A stretch of DNA of 7,248 bases from Thermodesulfobacteriota bacterium (GTDB lineage Bacteria > Desulfobacterota > BSN033 > UBA1163), in NCBI GenBank assembly GCA_030024065.1, contig JASEIE010000142.1:1-7248 (forward strand), in the 5' to 3' direction. A program made the position numbers and the translations under genes. Below the pieces are notes generated by a model. The model did not search any database, was not told where the DNA came from, and worked only from the letters and a program-made list of their open reading frames with translations. Below, piece by piece: positions 1 to 6,305 of this stretch (position 1 is its first letter; each line of letters starts with the position of its first letter).

Positions 1-98
1 GGAATAATGTGCTCATCTTTGGCCTTATTATATTGATTCTCATCATCAGACCTTCAGGACTTTTCGGTCAACAAAAGGAACTGGAAGAAAGAGTATAG
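1..98 (+). CDS. livH: LivH-type ABC transporter permease, C-terminal end (partial)
   Basis: The reading frame enters from the left edge (first whole codon at base 3) and stops at TAG 96-98, giving 32 residues. They form a hydrophobic stretch rich in I and L (the last membrane helix), then RPSGLFG and a charged tail ending in EERV. The RP-x-GL-(F/L)-G ending right after the final helix is typical of the LivH/LivM permeases (BPD_transp_2 family). Position directly before livM, livG and livF on the same strand fits LivH, the usual first permease of the operon. It would pair with LivM in the inner membrane to form the translocation path. The family is well supported by ending and context, but the rest of the protein is outside the window, so nothing can be said about its start, length or specificity. 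Confidence 0.85.
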   Translation, partial: NNVLIFGLIILILIIRPSGLFGQQKELEERV

Positions 99-103
99 TT
101 TTT

Positions 104-180
104 CAATGATCAATTGGCAATGGGCAGTTAACAATGAACAATGGGCAATCAACGATGGACGATGAACGATGAACGAAGAG
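104..180 (+). repeat. Degenerate 7-bp tandem repeat, about 11 units, consensus CRATGRR
   Basis: From 104 the sequence divides into consecutive heptamers without a gap: CAATGAT, CAATTGG, CAATGGG, CAGTTAA, CAATGAA, CAATGGG, CAATCAA, CGATGGA, CGATGAA, CGATGAA, CGAAGAG. Nearly all begin CAAT or CGAT, and seven contain ATG. The tract occupies the whole livH-livM spacer and runs 12 bases into livM. Because 7 is not a multiple of 3, successive units place ATG in different frames. I see no recognisable ribosome site in it. What it does is unknown; it could be neutral repeat DNA, a binding array, or part of translational control of livM. Confidence 0.8.
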
Positions 181-1179
181 AGACGAAAAGAGAGATTGGA
201 TCGTGGGATAAAAGCGCGCTCAGAGGGCCTGTATGCCATTTCCTCATGGCGTGAGGTAACATATTTGTTAGCACCGAGGGCAGGATTAATCATCGGCTTA
301 CTCTTATTGCCTTTAGTTGTACCTGGTCTTTACTGGCAAAGGGTCTTCGCCTTGGCAGGTGTTTATGCCCTGCTTGCAATTTCATTTGACTTTTTAGCGG
401 GACGTGTGGGCCTCGTTTGTATCGGCGGCGCCTTTATGATCGGGGTGGGTGGCTATATTTCCGGGTCACTCAACTATTACCTTAAGTTGCCCGTGGCTTT
501 GACGATTCCCATTGGGACCTTTGGTGGAGCCCTTCTTTGCACACTGCTCTGGCTACCCTGTTTGCCTCTTCGGGGCATCTACTTTGCTGTCGTGACATTT
601 ATGTTTCCCTTCTTAACGACGAGTATCATCCTGGCAGGGAATCTTTTTGAAGGGACGGAGGGATTAAGCCCTATTGCCGGGTTTCCCAATATATGGATCG
701 GGATCTATCTGATCATTTCTATCATTCTTCTTTCCATCTTCGGGCTTAGGAGGTTATGCGGTGAAGACATTGGAGTTGTATTTGCCGGTGTGAAAGACAA
801 TGATCAGGCTGTCTTTGCTTCGGGGATTAATGTCACCCAGGTAAAGATCTATGCTCTGTATATTGCCAGTGTCATTGGTTGTTTTGCTGGGGCGTTTGTG
901 GCTCACTTTTCCGGGTTTGTCGGAGTTTCGTTATTTGTGGTTGATTTTTCGATCATGCCAATTGCTGCTTGCATCATGGGGGGGCCAGGGACAATGGCAG
1001 GCCCAGCGCTTGGGGCTTTCATCCTGGCTCCTCTCTCTGAATTGCTCCGAGGGTTTGGACAACTCAGAGTTGTTCTCTATTGTATTGTTCTTGTCGGGTT
1101 TATCTTGTTTAAGCCGGAAGGTTTGCTAAATTGGGCTGCTCGGAAATACCACCAAATTGAACATTGGGTAAAGGTATAG
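169..1179 (+). CDS. livM: Branched-chain amino acid-type ABC transporter permease LivM
   Basis: Inner-membrane permease of 336 residues, normal length for LivM, which with LivH forms the translocation channel of a HAAT-family importer. After a charged, probably cytoplasmic N-terminus of about 38 residues come hydrophobic segments near 39-55, 57-78, 80-100, 105-128, 137-156, 172-191, 225-250 and 255-320. The loop at about 207-226 contains VKDNDQAVFASGINV, the conserved cytoplasmic motif that docks onto the ATPases (family form RDNxxAAxxxGIN). GGPGT-x3-GPALGA near 268-280 and the ending FKPEGLL are also family hallmarks. The start is uncertain: ATG 169 lies inside the 7-base repeat with no clear Shine-Dalgarno, but an in-frame TGA at 163-165 excludes any earlier start. 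TTG 196 is a possible later start. The gene follows livH by 70 nt and precedes livG by 6 nt, consistent with one transcript. Confidence 0.93.
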   Translation: MNEERRKERLDRGIKARSEGLYAISSWREVTYLLAPRAGLIIGLLLLPLVVPGLYWQRVFALAGVYALLAISFDFLAGRVGLVCIGGAFMIGVGGYISGSLNYYLKLPVALTIPIGTFGGALLCTLLWLPCLPLRGIYFAVVTFMFPFLTTSIILAGNLFEGTEGLSPIAGFPNIWIGIYLIISIILLSIFGLRRLCGEDIGVVFAGVKDNDQAVFASGINVTQVKIYALYIASVIGCFAGAFVAHFSGFVGVSLFVVDFSIMPIAACIMGGPGTMAGPALGAFILAPLSELLRGFGQLRVVLYCIVLVGFILFKPEGLLNWAARKYHQIEHWVKV

Positions 1180-1185
1180 GAATAG

Positions 1186-1950
1186 ATGGAAGAGCAAAAA
1201 GAGACGATTATTAATGTTAGGAATCTGAGCAAATCCTTTGGCGGAGTTAAGGCACTCGATAATGTGAGCTTTGATTTGCTTGAGGGAGAGATCCTGGGAA
1301 TTATCGGACCCAATGGCTCAGGCAAAACCACACTGGTCAATACCATCACAGGCTTTGTGAAACCAGAATCGGGTGAGGTCTTTTTCAAAAATATTAGGGT
1401 CACAGGCCTCCCTCCTTATAAGATTGCAGACCTTGGAGTGGCAAGAACCTTTCAGGTCGTCCGCCCCTTTCTCAGTCTGAGGTCATTTAAGAACCTCATC
1501 GTTCCACTGTGGTCGCCGAGGGCTCGTCGATTTGCCGGAAGCCGTGGAGGAGATAGAGATGCCGTGGCGATCGATCTGCTTGAAGAAGTGGGTTTTGAAA
1601 GAGATGCCTATGTTCCTTATAAATTTGCCTCTGCACTTCCTCTCGGTTATTTGAAACGACTCGAACTTGCCCGTTGTCTCGCTCTCAGACCCGAGGTCAT
1701 CATCTGTGATGAAGTTTTTTCTGGACTCAGCATGAGCGAGATCGCCAGTATGGTTCCACTGATCGAGAGACTGCGGATGAGAGGGGTCACTTTAATTATG
1801 ATTGAACACAGGCTGAGGGAACTCTTCAGCGTAGCCGATAAGGTGATCGTTTTAAACTTTGGTGAAAAGTTAGCCGAGGGAGAACCCGAGAAGGTGATGC
1901 AAGATGAGAAGGTTAGGCGAGCTTACCTTGGAGAGGAAATAAAACTGTGA
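1186..1950 (+). CDS. livG: Liv-type ABC transporter ATP-binding protein LivG
   Basis: Cytoplasmic ATPase of 254 residues, the usual LivG size, which pairs with LivF to drive uptake. Visible motifs are Walker A GPNGSGKT at 41-48, Q-loop Gln90 in ARTFQ, Walker B VIICDE at 171-176 and the switch His208 in MIEHR. ARTFQ and the C-terminal EGEPEKV...AYLGE are typical of LivG. The signature segment is LPLGYLKRLELAR at 151-163, so the canonical LSGGQ is reduced to LPLGY. The residue after the Walker B DE pair is Val rather than Pro, giving DEVFSGLS. LivG proteins often have a weak signature, so this is an accentuated family trait rather than decay. ATG 1186 follows livM by 6 nt, with only a weak AGGAA upstream, suggesting translational coupling. 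The end overlaps livF by 4 nt. Confidence 0.95.
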   Translation: MEEQKETIINVRNLSKSFGGVKALDNVSFDLLEGEILGIIGPNGSGKTTLVNTITGFVKPESGEVFFKNIRVTGLPPYKIADLGVARTFQVVRPFLSLRSFKNLIVPLWSPRARRFAGSRGGDRDAVAIDLLEEVGFERDAYVPYKFASALPLGYLKRLELARCLALRPEVIICDEVFSGLSMSEIASMVPLIERLRMRGVTLIMIEHRLRELFSVADKVIVLNFGEKLAEGEPEKVMQDEKVRRAYLGEEIKL

Positions 1951-2702
1951 GCGCCATCCTTGAGATCAAGAATCTGATGTTATTTTATGAAAATGCGTTG
2001 GCGGTCAATAATGTGACCTTGACGGTGAGCGAAGGGCTCATCGTTGGAATTTTTGGATCGAACAGTGCCGGCAAATCCTCACTCATGTTTTGCATATCGG
2101 GGATCATTTTGGATGTGAGAAAGAAAGAGGAGATGAAAGGTGGAGAGAGAATAACTTTAACAGGAGAGATAAAGTTTAGAGGGGAAGATATTCTCAACGT
2201 TGAACCGAGCGAAAGGGCTAAAAAAGGGATTATCCTCTGTCCGGAGAGGCGTCTTATCTTTCCTGAAAGCAGTGCCTTGGAAAACTTGAGGATGGGTGGC
2301 TATCTGGCTACCAAAGACCAAGCGAAGAAGACCCAGGAATATGTTTTCAATCTTTTTCCTGAACTGGAGAAATTGAAAAGAAGAGCAGGGGGATTTCTCA
2401 GCGGAGGGGAGCAACAGATGCTTGCCATTGGAAGGGCATTGATGGCTCAGCCTAAGCTTCTGCTTCTGGATGAACCTCTTTTGGGATTAGCCCCGAGCAT
2501 CGAGATCAGGCTCGCCAAAGCGATCAAAAGCATTAAAGAGGAAACTGAAATTACCATTGTGGTCTCTGAACAATATGCCAGGCCGGTCCTCCCCATTGTC
2601 GATTATGCCTATGTTCTTGAAAATGGAGGTTTAGTAGCGGAAGGAACTGGAAGTGAGCTATTAGAAAACCCTGATGTGAAAGAAGCCTACTTCGGGCTGT
2701 GA
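1947..2702 (+). CDS. livF: Liv-type ABC transporter ATP-binding protein LivF
   Basis: Second ATPase subunit, 251 residues. Walker A is GSNSAGKS (37-44), the signature is LSGGEQQMLAIGRAL from 151, Walker B is LLLLDEP with Asp175 and Glu176, and Gln209 (SEQYA) stands where other ABC ATPases have the switch His. The EQ in that place and the ending ENPDVKEAYFGL identify LivF rather than LivG. The stretch between Walker A and PERR (99-102) contains an extra charged segment around 56-72 (KKEEMKGGER), making it longer than I recall for E. coli LivF. The start is GTG 1947, whose GTGA overlaps the livG stop. GAGAGGAA at 1931-1938 sits 8 nt upstream as ribosome site, and overlap means coupled translation. 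It is the last gene of the + strand operon and shares 32 of its last 44 residues with the LivF fragment at the right edge. Confidence 0.95.
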   Translation: MSAILEIKNLMLFYENALAVNNVTLTVSEGLIVGIFGSNSAGKSSLMFCISGIILDVRKKEEMKGGERITLTGEIKFRGEDILNVEPSERAKKGIILCPERRLIFPESSALENLRMGGYLATKDQAKKTQEYVFNLFPELEKLKRRAGGFLSGGEQQMLAIGRALMAQPKLLLLDEPLLGLAPSIEIRLAKAIKSIKEETEITIVVSEQYARPVLPIVDYAYVLENGGLVAEGTGSELLENPDVKEAYFGL

Positions 2703-2772
2703 ATTTTGTGAACCGAGAAATTCAATGGGGTCACATCTTCATATGTCATTTTATATCTTCCCCCTTAAAAAC

Positions 2773-2793
2773 GCATAGAGCAGAGAGCATAGC
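2773..2793 (+). repeat. Short 7-bp tandem repeat, three units (GCATAGA-like)
   Basis: GCATAGA, GCAGAGA and GCATAGC follow one another without spacing in the convergent intergenic region after livF. The unit length matches that of the longer tract before livM, but the unit sequence differs. The first and last units are flanked by AC and GT, giving a loose ACGC...GCGT inverted pair. Three units is short, so chance similarity is possible. No function is apparent. Confidence 0.45.
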
Positions 2794-2860
2794 GTAAAAA
2801 TCTTTCTTTCACAGATCACTGATTTAAAGATTGTTACCTGCTGGGCCAAATTCGCTACCT

Positions 2861-2905
2861 AAAAATCGTTTCACTCAAGGAACACTTCGCTTGAGGAGAT
2901 TTTTT
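2861..2905. terminator. Probable bidirectional rho-independent terminator between convergent livF and acyl-CoA ligase
   Basis: The core is CTCAAGGAA (2874-2882), loop CAC, TTC, one bulged G, then CTTGAG (2890-2895). This is a 9-bp stem with one bulge, followed by GAG and a run of six T (2900-2905). On the left AAAAATC (2861-2867) can pair with GATTTTT (2898-2904), so the opposite strand also reads a hairpin followed by T residues. It lies about 170 nt after the livF stop and about 65 nt beyond the ligase stop, where both converging transcripts could end. The stem is only moderately GC-rich, so efficiency is uncertain. Confidence 0.65.
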
Positions 2906-2958
2906 AATTGGAGTTTTTTCGAAATTGGGTGATTGGGATTTAATTATTTAAGCTGAAG

Positions 2959-4653
2959 TTATTTCTCGGTCTTCTTCTGGGCCTTCCTCCGTTCTTCATC
3001 GCGGATTTCTCGGCGTAAAAGCTTTCCCACTTTCGATTTAGGCAGCATATCCCTGAATTCGATATATCTTGGAACCTTATAGGGGGCAAGCCTTTCCCGG
3101 CACCAATTGAGCAGGTCCAGGGAGCTAACGCCTCTGGCATCTTCTTTTAAGACGACGATGGCTTTGATCCGTTCCCCGGTCTTCGCATCCGGAACCCCCA
3201 CAACACAGGCAGCAATCACAGCAGAGTGATCTTGAAGAACTGCTTCGATTTCAGAAGCGGAGACCCGATAACCTTTATATTTAATGATGTCCGCACCTCG
3301 ATCGACGAAGTAGAGTTGTCCGTCCTCATGTCGACGTGCAAAATCGCCCATCCGGTAAAAAGTCCTACCATTCACCTTAACAAAGGATCGAGCCGTCTCT
3401 TCTGGTTTGTTCCAGTAATGCTTAAAGGTATACTCACAGCGGACCAGGACCTCACCCACTTCATTCATCGGGACCGGTTCTAATGTCTCCGGATCGACAA
3501 TAAGGACCTCTCGGGAGGGTAATGGAATTCCGATTGATTCCCGATGGGGCTCCTTATCAAAGGGAGATGTGGTGGTGAAACCAACCTCTGTTGCTCCATA
3601 GCACTGGAAGATTGGTTTCCCAAATTTCTTTTTCCATCGTTCGTTCACCTCAGGTGGAAGTTTATCCGCACCACATAAACAGAGTCTCAGCGAGGAGCAA
3701 TTGTACATATCGACCCGGTCATGTTCGAGAATCATCCGGTAAAGGGTGGGGACACCTAAGAACAATGTGACTTGATACCTTTGGATGGTATCTAAAATGG
3801 CATCCACGTCAGGGATGGGCATCAGGATGATGGGATTGCCCTTTGTCAGCCCCCAGGCCATGGTCATACCCTGTGCCATTTCATGAAAGAGCGGATTGAT
3901 CATTATAAAACGATCCTTCCCTCCCTCACCCACAAATCCCTCGCTTATCTGGCGGATTTCGCTGACGAAACTGACGACTGCGGTATGGTTGGTTGGAACA
4001 CCCTTGGGAAAACCAGTGGTCCCGCCGGTATAGAGAAGGCGGCTGAGATCCGCCCTTGGATTGATTTCCACTTTCGGAGGATCGGGAGAGGATTCTTTAA
4101 TGAGGTCTTTGAAGAAATGAACATTTTTATCTTTTTCGACGACTCCATGGGGAATCTTGTCAAAGATCGTCCCAACCGCTCGTTTCCACCAGGGAAGCAG
4201 ATCTGCAAAATTGGTGACGATGATCCCTCTCAGGGAGGTGTTTGGAAAGACCTCTTTGACATAGCCAAAATTAGTATCCTGACAAAGGATATAGATCGCT
4301 TGGGCGTCATTGATCAGATATTCGACCTCGAAGGGAGTATAGATGGGAGAGACTGGGACAGGAGTAGCCCCAATCTTCATCGATCCAAAGAAACCCGCAA
4401 TAAATTGAGGGGAGTTTGGAATGTAGAGCATCACCCGATCCCCGTGGCTTACCCCCAAGGTGTATAAAGCCTTGGCAAATCGGTCGATGAGCTTCTTCAA
4501 TTCAGCATAAGTCCATGTCTTTCCTAAATAGATGAGAGCTGATCTATCCGCATACTTCTCGCACATGCGTTCAATGGCAGCAAATACGGGCTCGTCGTAT
4601 CTTGTCTTCTCATATTCGCCCACCTGGCCACATATCAATTCTTTAGGGCTCAC
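2959..4653 (-). CDS. AMP-forming acyl-CoA ligase (ANL superfamily, long-chain fatty acid-CoA ligase-like)
   Basis: Cytoplasmic enzyme of 564 residues, normal for the family, that would activate a carboxylic acid with ATP and CoA to acyl-CoA, AMP and diphosphate. The large N-terminal domain (about 20-450) contains the phosphate loop YTGGTTGFPKG (208-218), YGATE (352-356) and the ribose-binding Asp437 in YRMGD. The hinge region DRGADIIKYKGYRVS begins at 451. The small C-terminal domain ends with PKSKVGK, where Lys544 is the expected catalytic lysine. All key residues are present, so it should be active. Overall it resembles FadD-type ligases, but the acyl substrate (fatty, branched or aromatic) cannot be read from sequence. 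The start is GTG 4653-4651, supported by GGGAGG 7 nt upstream. It lies 340 nt downstream of the binding-protein gene on the same strand, with repeats between, so it may have its own promoter. The role in activating the imported acid is inferred from context. Confidence 0.92.
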   Translation of the reverse strand: MSPKELICGQVGEYEKTRYDEPVFAAIERMCEKYADRSALIYLGKTWTYAELKKLIDRFAKALYTLGVSHGDRVMLYIPNSPQFIAGFFGSMKIGATPVPVSPIYTPFEVEYLINDAQAIYILCQDTNFGYVKEVFPNTSLRGIIVTNFADLLPWWKRAVGTIFDKIPHGVVEKDKNVHFFKDLIKESSPDPPKVEINPRADLSRLLYTGGTTGFPKGVPTNHTAVVSFVSEIRQISEGFVGEGGKDRFIMINPLFHEMAQGMTMAWGLTKGNPIILMPIPDVDAILDTIQRYQVTLFLGVPTLYRMILEHDRVDMYNCSSLRLCLCGADKLPPEVNERWKKKFGKPIFQCYGATEVGFTTTSPFDKEPHRESIGIPLPSREVLIVDPETLEPVPMNEVGEVLVRCEYTFKHYWNKPEETARSFVKVNGRTFYRMGDFARRHEDGQLYFVDRGADIIKYKGYRVSASEIEAVLQDHSAVIAACVVGVPDAKTGERIKAIVVLKEDARGVSSLDLLNWCRERLAPYKVPRYIEFRDMLPKSKVGKLLRREIRDEERRKAQKKTEK

Positions 4654-4660
4654 CCCTTTT

Positions 4661-4666
4661 CCTCCC
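4661..4666 (-). promoter_or_regulatory. Ribosome binding site supporting the GTG start of the acyl-CoA ligase
   Basis: The minus strand reads GGGAGG here, with 7 nt to the GTG at 4653-4651. This is the clearest Shine-Dalgarno near the N-terminus and fixes the start at a non-ATG codon. The site lies just outside the left arm of the palindromic element, so the element forms part of the untranslated leader if transcription starts upstream of it. Confidence 0.75.
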
Positions 4667-4672
4667 TGAATC

Positions 4673-4879
4673 TCCTCCCCCCTTGAGGCTGTGTCGTAAC
4701 AATTATTTTGTCACCCTGAATTTATTGATTCACATGCGTTCATCACTTCATGCCAGGGTCTCGTAAGTAGTTGATTCTATGAGATGCTGAAACAATACTG
4801 AAACAAGTTCAGCACAAGGTTCAGCATGACATTTTTGACCATTTCCCCAATTACGACACAGTCTCCTTGCGGGGGAGGA
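4673..4879. repeat. Palindromic MITE-like intergenic element with terminal inverted repeats
   Basis: Perfect 11-bp inverted repeats CTGTGTCGTAA (4689-4699) and TTACGACACAG (4851-4861) enclose about 150 nt. Outside them the match continues: GAG at 4685-4687 against CTC at 4863-4865, then TCCTCCCCC (4673-4681) against GGGGGAGGA (4871-4879), with a 2-nt length difference. Inside are two smaller palindromes: ACCCTG (4713-4718) with CAGGGT (4754-4759), and ATGCTGAA (4784-4791) with TTCAGCAT (4820-4827). The second encloses CTGAA-ACAAG-TTCAG (4798-4812). It contains no believable gene. The form is that of a non-autonomous transposable or REP-type repeat. I see no clear target duplication, and whether it recurs in the genome cannot be known from one window. 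Confidence 0.7.
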
Positions 4880-4884
4880 TTGAA

Positions 4885-4944
4885 GTGGGGGGAATAAATA
4901 CGTGTCCACCCCCACCCACCCTTCCCCCGTCGAGGGGGGAGGGT
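4885..4944 (-). other. GC-rich hairpins and G-quadruplex motif downstream of the binding-protein gene
   Basis: Two hairpins are visible: GTGGGGG (4885-4891) with CCCCCAC (4909-4915), and an 11-bp stem of 4918-4928 with 4934-4944 (one G-T pair, loop GTCGA). The minus strand of 4909-4928 reads G5-AA-G3-T-G3-T-G5, a canonical four-tract quadruplex motif with very short loops. It overlaps the left arm of the second hairpin, so the two folds exclude each other. On the transcript of the binding-protein gene it begins about 50 nt after the stop codon. No T run follows it on that strand, so it is not a classical terminator. It could protect the 3' end of the mRNA or hinder polymerase. Apart from this and the neighbouring palindrome I see nothing else in 4654-4993. 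Confidence 0.65.
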
Positions 4945-4993
4945 GATCACTTGAATTTTTATGGTTCGCGGACAATGAAGACGTTATGCTATT

Positions 4994-6271
4994 TTACTTT
5001 GTAGATTTCACCCAAGGTGGAAGCTTATACTCACCACTGGCTATTTTGGCTGGCCAAATGGAAACCCTCTTCCCATCCTGCCATTGCAGAAGCTGAGGCA
5101 TCAAGGCTTCTTTGGGATCTGTCCCATAGATTGCTTGGTGATTTGTCTTGTCAAACCTCAATCTACCACCTGCTGTGATCATATCCGTTTGCTCAATGGC
5201 ACTGACCAGGGCATCCACATCTAATGTCCCGGCACGCTCGATTGCATCTTTGAGCATGTAGAGAACTGTATAGCTTGGAACATTGGCAGTCCCTCGAGGC
5301 TCCTCTCCCCATCTTTTCTTAAAGGCGTTGAAGTAAGGTTCTGTAAGAGGTGTTATCTTTTGGCCGGGAAGCGTTCCTCCTTCTCCAGCAAACTCAACCA
5401 AATAGGCAACTTTACCTCCGGTCTGCTTCCACATTACTGGATCTTCTGTTGGGCCCACGAAGCCAATGGCTGCTGCGGGGATCTTCATATCCTGCCACTG
5501 GTTGATCATGGATAAAGCCTCGGGCGTATGATCCCAGATGAATAAAACCTGGGCTCCTGATTTCTTGACATCGCGCAGCATCATCGAGAAGTCTGTGGTA
5601 GCGAGTGGGTGTATCTCTTTGCCAACAATGGTCCAACCACCAGCAACCGCTCCCTTTTCCACCGCTGCTCCAGCAGCTTTGCAATGTGCCGCCTCAGCGA
5701 CGGTAATATACATCTTGCTGAATCCGTATTTCTCTTTTACGCTGTTTAGTAACGTAACGATGTTTGGTATCCAGTAAGCTACGTTTCCGCTTAATCTAAA
5801 TGAATACTTATAATGTCCGATATCCTTACCCGTCTTCGCATGCCAACCAGGCGTCCAGCAGCCTATGTTTACGATACTTATGACTTTGTATTTGGGATAT
5901 AGATCTAAGGCAGCGAGACAACACTCGGACATACAGGGTCCGCCGGCAAGAATCTTTACCTTTTTATCCAAAATCAGTTTTTCTATCGCCAAAAGAACCT
6001 CACTCGTCGGAACACCAGGCTCTTCATCCCGGGTATCAACGATTTCAAGTTTGATTGGCCGTTTTTGTCCGGCCACTCTAATCCCACCCGCAGCATTAAT
6101 CTCTTCAGCAGCCAGTATCATAGATCTTTCACCGTTCTGACCATATGTGGAAGCACGGGGAATGGGTGCTCCAATAACAATTGGTTCAGCTTGTTGTGGT
6201 TTGGCATAATCTGGGTAACTTATTAAAACGGGTAAGGACAATATGACTAACATGACTACTTTCTTTTTCAT
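4994..6271 (-). CDS. Liv-type (LivJ/LivK-like) periplasmic substrate-binding protein
   Basis: Periplasmic receptor of 425 residues that would deliver substrate to a LivHMGF complex. The N-terminus has three lysines (2-4), a hydrophobic core (about 5-18) and YAKPQQA before the mature protein, a Sec signal with likely cleavage near residue 23 or 28. There is no lipobox Cys, so it should be soluble. Mature features are IVIGAPIPRAS, AAEEINAAGGI (54-64) and the EIVDTRDEE segment (76-84), all typical of Peripla_BP_6 proteins. Cysteines are unusual: C113, C117 and C118 in GGPCMSECC, where the family has its Ser/Thr-rich ligand-binding loop, plus C138 and C197. The start has a near-perfect GGAGGAGGT ribosome site (AGGAGG at 6286-6281) 9 nt upstream and a sigma70-like promoter just before it. 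High separate expression of the binding protein is normal for such systems. Substrate is unknown; amino acids, aromatic acids and short acids are all bound by relatives. Confidence 0.93.
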   Translation of the reverse strand: MKKKVVMLVILSLPVLISYPDYAKPQQAEPIVIGAPIPRASTYGQNGERSMILAAEEINAAGGIRVAGQKRPIKLEIVDTRDEEPGVPTSEVLLAIEKLILDKKVKILAGGPCMSECCLAALDLYPKYKVISIVNIGCWTPGWHAKTGKDIGHYKYSFRLSGNVAYWIPNIVTLLNSVKEKYGFSKMYITVAEAAHCKAAGAAVEKGAVAGGWTIVGKEIHPLATTDFSMMLRDVKKSGAQVLFIWDHTPEALSMINQWQDMKIPAAAIGFVGPTEDPVMWKQTGGKVAYLVEFAGEGGTLPGQKITPLTEPYFNAFKKRWGEEPRGTANVPSYTVLYMLKDAIERAGTLDVDALVSAIEQTDMITAGGRLRFDKTNHQAIYGTDPKEALMPQLLQWQDGKRVSIWPAKIASGEYKLPPWVKSTK

Positions 6272-6305
6272 AATTCATTACCTCCTCCCTTTGAATTTTG
6301 CGAAT

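Noticed and set aside
104..180. CRISPR array
   Set aside because: The repeats are 7 nt, degenerate and contiguous, without spacers.
54..293. 79-codon open frame on the - strand over the heptamer repeat
   Set aside because: Its repeated SLIAHCSLLTAHC-type residues are only the translation of the 7-base repeat, antisense to livM.
1077..1403. 108-codon open frame on the - strand over the livM-livG junction
   Set aside because: It is antisense to two well-supported genes and its composition follows their codons. No start signal or family resemblance.
3883..4467. 194-codon open frame on the + strand
   Set aside because: It lies wholly antisense to the acyl-CoA ligase, whose motifs and ribosome site are certain. 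Its translation shows no recognisable domain and there is no good ribosome site.
4667..4730. Promoter for the ligase within or beside the palindromic element
   Set aside because: AT-rich stretches exist on the minus strand, but I found no pair of -35 and -10 boxes good enough to report.
4748..4975. 75-codon open frame on the - strand within the intergenic repeats
   Set aside because: It runs across the palindromic element and the G-rich tracts, with repeat-derived residues and no ribosome site.
6188..6271. Lipoprotein signal on the binding protein
   Set aside because: There is no cysteine in the first 112 residues, so a lipobox is impossible; an ordinary Sec signal fits.
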